In this document: positions 59,777 to 64,000 of the stretch, piece after piece
Numbering within the stretch: the first letter of the stretch is position 1
Layout of the letters: the number at the start of each line of letters is the position of its first letter
Assembly: GCF_003957745.1 (NCBI RefSeq)
Contig: NZ_CP020373.1
Span: forward strand, 4,028,501-4,092,500
Length of the DNA: 64,000 bases
From: Shewanella khirikhana
GTDB lineage: Bacteria; Pseudomonadota; Gammaproteobacteria; Enterobacterales; Shewanellaceae
Direction of reading: 5' to 3'
Translations under genes and position numbers: made by a program
The notes under the pieces: model-generated
Seen by the model: only the letters and a program-made list of their open reading frames with translations
Databases searched by the model: none
Told to the model about the DNA's origin: nothing

Positions 59777-61025
59777 CGCGAATACTGCGAATATCCTGGC
59801 CAGTCGGGTTTTGGAACGCCCGTAAATCGAACTCTGGCAAGATGGCGAAGATGTGGTCGAAAATATCGGCCTGAATACCTTCATACACCACCCAGCGCGT
59901 ATCGTTGGTAAAGATATAAAGTTCGATGGGCAAGCCTTCGGTGGTGGGCGCAAGCTGGCGCACCATCAGGGTCATACCCTTGTGAATTTTATCGTGGTGG
60001 CGCAAATACTCGGTTAAATAGGCCCTGAAGGTGCCCACGTTGGTTAGGCGCCGACCATTGACCATCACGTCCATATCGGCCACGTCCGCATTGGCTTCGG
60101 TCACTTCAGTTACCTTCTCAGGTAAATACTTCTTCAGCAGATTAATCCGCTCCAGCCGCGCTCTGTCGTCTTCTGTGAGAAAGCGAATGCTGTTGATATC
60201 GATGTTCAGCGCCCGCTTAATGCGACGGCCACCAGACTCAGACATACCACGCCAGTTACGAAACGCATCTGACACCAGCGCATAAGCTGGGATCATGGTC
60301 AGGGTGTTATCCCAGTTACGCACCTTCACCGTGGTCAGCGACACTTCTTCCACGGCACCATCGGCACCGTATTTATCCATCTGGATCCAGTCGCCCTTGC
60401 TCACCATGCGGTTGGCAGCAAGCTGAATACCGGCGACAAAGCCAAGAATCGTGTCCTTGAACACCAACATCACCAAACCGGTAGCCACACCCAAGCCGGA
60501 GAGAAAGATAACCGGAGACTGATCTGCCAGCACCGAGATACCTATGATGACGCCCACAAAGAACAGGAACAGTTTTATCAGCTGTACCACGCTCTTGATT
60601 GGCAACCGGCGGCTTATCTCGCGGGCATCAGCAATGTCATTCAGGGCATCGAGGGCCGAATAGAGGGCACGGATAAGAAATACCACCAGAGCCACATTGA
60701 TCAGCCGATCAGCTAGATTCGCCGCCAACTTGTGTTCGGCCAGCACAATAGGCAACAGCAAATCCAGCACCATCACAGGCACCAGCATGGAGAGCTTTTC
60801 CAGCACCTTATGATTCATGAACACATCATCCCAGGTCACGCTGGAGCGCTGGATCACCAGGTTCATCGCCTTTACCACCCCGCGGCGGACTATCAGATAG
60901 GCGATAACGGCAATGATGAGCGATGCCCCCAACAAGGCAATCATGGAAAGTCCTTCTGAATCTTCAGGCCGCAGGCCCATAGATGTCAGCCAATTCACCA
61001 GTTCGAGTCTGTATTCCTGATCCAC
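59766..61025 (-). CDS. YbdG-like mechanosensitive channel (MscS family)
   Basis: 419 residues from a GTG at 61025, close to the 415 of E. coli YbdG. The N terminus has several helices (LLGASLIIAVIAYLIVRRGV, VVFLIRALYSALDAL) before the MscS pore segment (VIFLSGLGVATGLVMLVFKDTILGFVAGIQLAANRMVSKGDWIQMDKYGADGAVEEVSLTTVKVRNWDNTL). The MscS cytoplasmic domain follows. YbdG-type channels gate weakly and relate to osmotic stress. An earlier in-frame ATG at 61067 would add 14 residues of unrelated sequence. The stop overlaps the lysE-type gene. Confidence 0.88.
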   Translation of the reverse strand: MDQEYRLELVNWLTSMGLRPEDSEGLSMIALLGASLIIAVIAYLIVRRGVVKAMNLVIQRSSVTWDDVFMNHKVLEKLSMLVPVMVLDLLLPIVLAEHKLAANLADRLINVALVVFLIRALYSALDALNDIADAREISRRLPIKSVVQLIKLFLFFVGVIIGISVLADQSPVIFLSGLGVATGLVMLVFKDTILGFVAGIQLAANRMVSKGDWIQMDKYGADGAVEEVSLTTVKVRNWDNTLTMIPAYALVSDAFRNWRGMSESGGRRIKRALNIDINSIRFLTEDDRARLERINLLKKYLPEKVTEVTEANADVADMDVMVNGRRLTNVGTFRAYLTEYLRHHDKIHKGMTLMVRQLAPTTEGLPIELYIFTNDTRWVVYEGIQADIFDHIFAILPEFDLRAFQNPTGQDIRSIRANS

Positions 61026-61272
61026 TGTCTTATCCCGACAAATCTCAATAAAGCCCGAGTGTAACATTCAAACCCGGCCAGACGGATGACGGAACGCAAA
61101 ATCAGACAAACTGGGATGCACAGCGGTTGGCGGAGGGAGAGTTCAGAGACAATGGCAAGAAATCAGAAACGAAGAGCCCTCAAATCCCTATTTGCAAGCG
61201 CTTGCAGAGGCTTTCGGCTTAAGTTGGTGGTCGAGCCCCAAAGTGCGCAGCACTTTATGGAGCGATAAATAC
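61026..61272. other. non-coding gap with a 14-base palindrome
   Basis: Between the channel gene and tRNA-Asp I recognise no gene; a 60-residue open frame at 61086-61268 shows no family features. TGCAAGCGCTTGCA (61193-61206) is a perfect palindrome of the LacI/GalR-operator type. Confidence 0.5.
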
Positions 61273-61302
61273 AAAAAAGCCCCGTCATTTCTGACGAGGC
61301 TT
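61273..61302 (-). terminator. terminator of the rrn operon
   Basis: AAGCC, mismatch, CGTCA, loop TTTC, TGACG, mismatch, GGCTT, flanked by an A-run that reads as a U-tract on the minus strand. It lies just past tRNA-Asp in the direction of transcription. Confidence 0.8.
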
Positions 61303-61311
61303 CATGTAAGT

Positions 61312-61388
61312 TGGCGGAGCGGACGGGACTCGAACCCGCGACCCCCGGCGTGACAGGCCGGTATTCTAACCAACTGAACTACCGCTCC
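61312..61388 (-). tRNA. tRNA-Asp (anticodon GTC)
   Basis: 77 bases on the minus strand, beginning GGAGCGGTAGTTCAG and ending CCGCTCC GCCA. The anticodon stem-loop CCGGC CTGTCAC GCCGG gives anticodon GTC. The T loop is TTCGAGT and the CCA end is encoded. It is the last gene of the rrn operon. Confidence 0.96.
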
Positions 61389-61410
61389 TTTGGGCTAAGC
61401 CCAAATTAGG

Positions 61411-61529
61411 CGTCTGGCAATGACCTACTCTCACATGGGGAGACCCCACACTACCATCGGCGCTGCTCCGTTTCACTACTGAGTTCGGAATGGGATCAGG
61501 TGGGACCAGAGCGCTATTGTCACCAGACA
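61411..61529 (-). rRNA. rrf: 5S ribosomal RNA
   Basis: About 119 bases on the minus strand, running from TGTCTGGTGACAATAGCG to GGTCATTGCCAGACG, with the conserved CCCATTCCGAACTCAG block. Ends are estimated from the terminal pairing of TGTCTGG with CCAGACG. It lies between 23S and tRNA-Asp. Confidence 0.95.
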
Positions 61530-61664
61530 AATTCATTATGTCCCCGCCTTTGGGCAAGAACATGCAATTCAGAAAGCTGATGCTCTATCGAGCCTGAGTT
61601 ATCACTTCAATCAAGTCTGGTTTCTTCAAGACTATCTACACCATCTGAAACCCATCTGGGTTGT

Positions 61665-64000
<2,336 letters not shown>

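Noticed and set aside
61086..61268. A 60-residue plus-strand frame before tRNA-Asp
   Set aside because: No motif, no start signal, and it contains the 14-base palindrome.

Overview
The window looks like a chromosome segment of a gammaproteobacterium, most likely Shewanella or a close relative. This is an inference from gene content: two Cys-type formate dehydrogenase sets with DUF3305/DUF3306 and TAT-leader accessory genes, a GlyGly-CTERM protease, an ohrR/ohr pair, rlmF, ubiC and an rrn operon ending in tRNA-Asp. No sequence comparison was run.

Layout. 1-8.3 kb: small envelope proteins, a YjdF-like membrane protein, a TetR-controlled HlyD/ABC exporter operon, a PAP2 phosphatase and a GlxA-type AraC regulator. 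8.3-13.4 kb: a signalling and surface locus with a response regulator, an Hpt phosphotransfer protein, a VpsR-like sigma-54-type activator, a secreted protein resembling thioester-domain (TQxA) adhesins, and a divergent type IV pilin-like protein. 13.4-20 kb: a TonB-dependent receptor, a two-domain M16 peptidase and a secreted subtilisin. 20-28.4 kb: mixed genes, namely two GFA-fold proteins, DUF2167, a CPBP protease, a McbG/Qnr-like pentapeptide protein, a GIY-YIG protein, a 632-residue unknown, a GNAT and an AraC/GyrI-like regulator. 28.4-31.2 kb: a HemN-like radical SAM protein, then ohrR and ohr with two palindromic operators.

31.2-31.6 kb holds no protein gene but an unusually structured segment, perhaps a structured RNA or a folding mobile repeat. 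31.6-47.3 kb is the formate dehydrogenase region. Reading on the minus strand it runs DUF3305, DUF3306, a polyferredoxin, a TorD-like chaperone, TAT leader protein, fdhA, fdhB, fdhC, then a second set of TAT leader protein, fdhA, fdhB, fdhC. Divergent from it are fdhD and a DNA-binding protein with a periplasmic-binding-protein-like domain that may sense an oxyanion or cofactor. Together these should build, mature, export and regulate periplasmic formate oxidation feeding the quinone pool. A short duplicated fdhC tail plus terminator lies between the two sets.

47.3-61 kb: housekeeping and envelope genes (rlmF, a FliL-like protein, ubiC, a RibD-C reductase, an M6 metalloprotease with PKD repeats and GlyGly-CTERM, a GH63 glucosidase-like protein, a MarC protein, a ZIP-like/permease fusion, NRDE, an acyltransferase, LysE, a YbdG-like MscS channel). 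61.3-64 kb: the 3' end of an rrn operon on the minus strand (23S, 5S, tRNA-Asp); the 23S gene runs off the window end.
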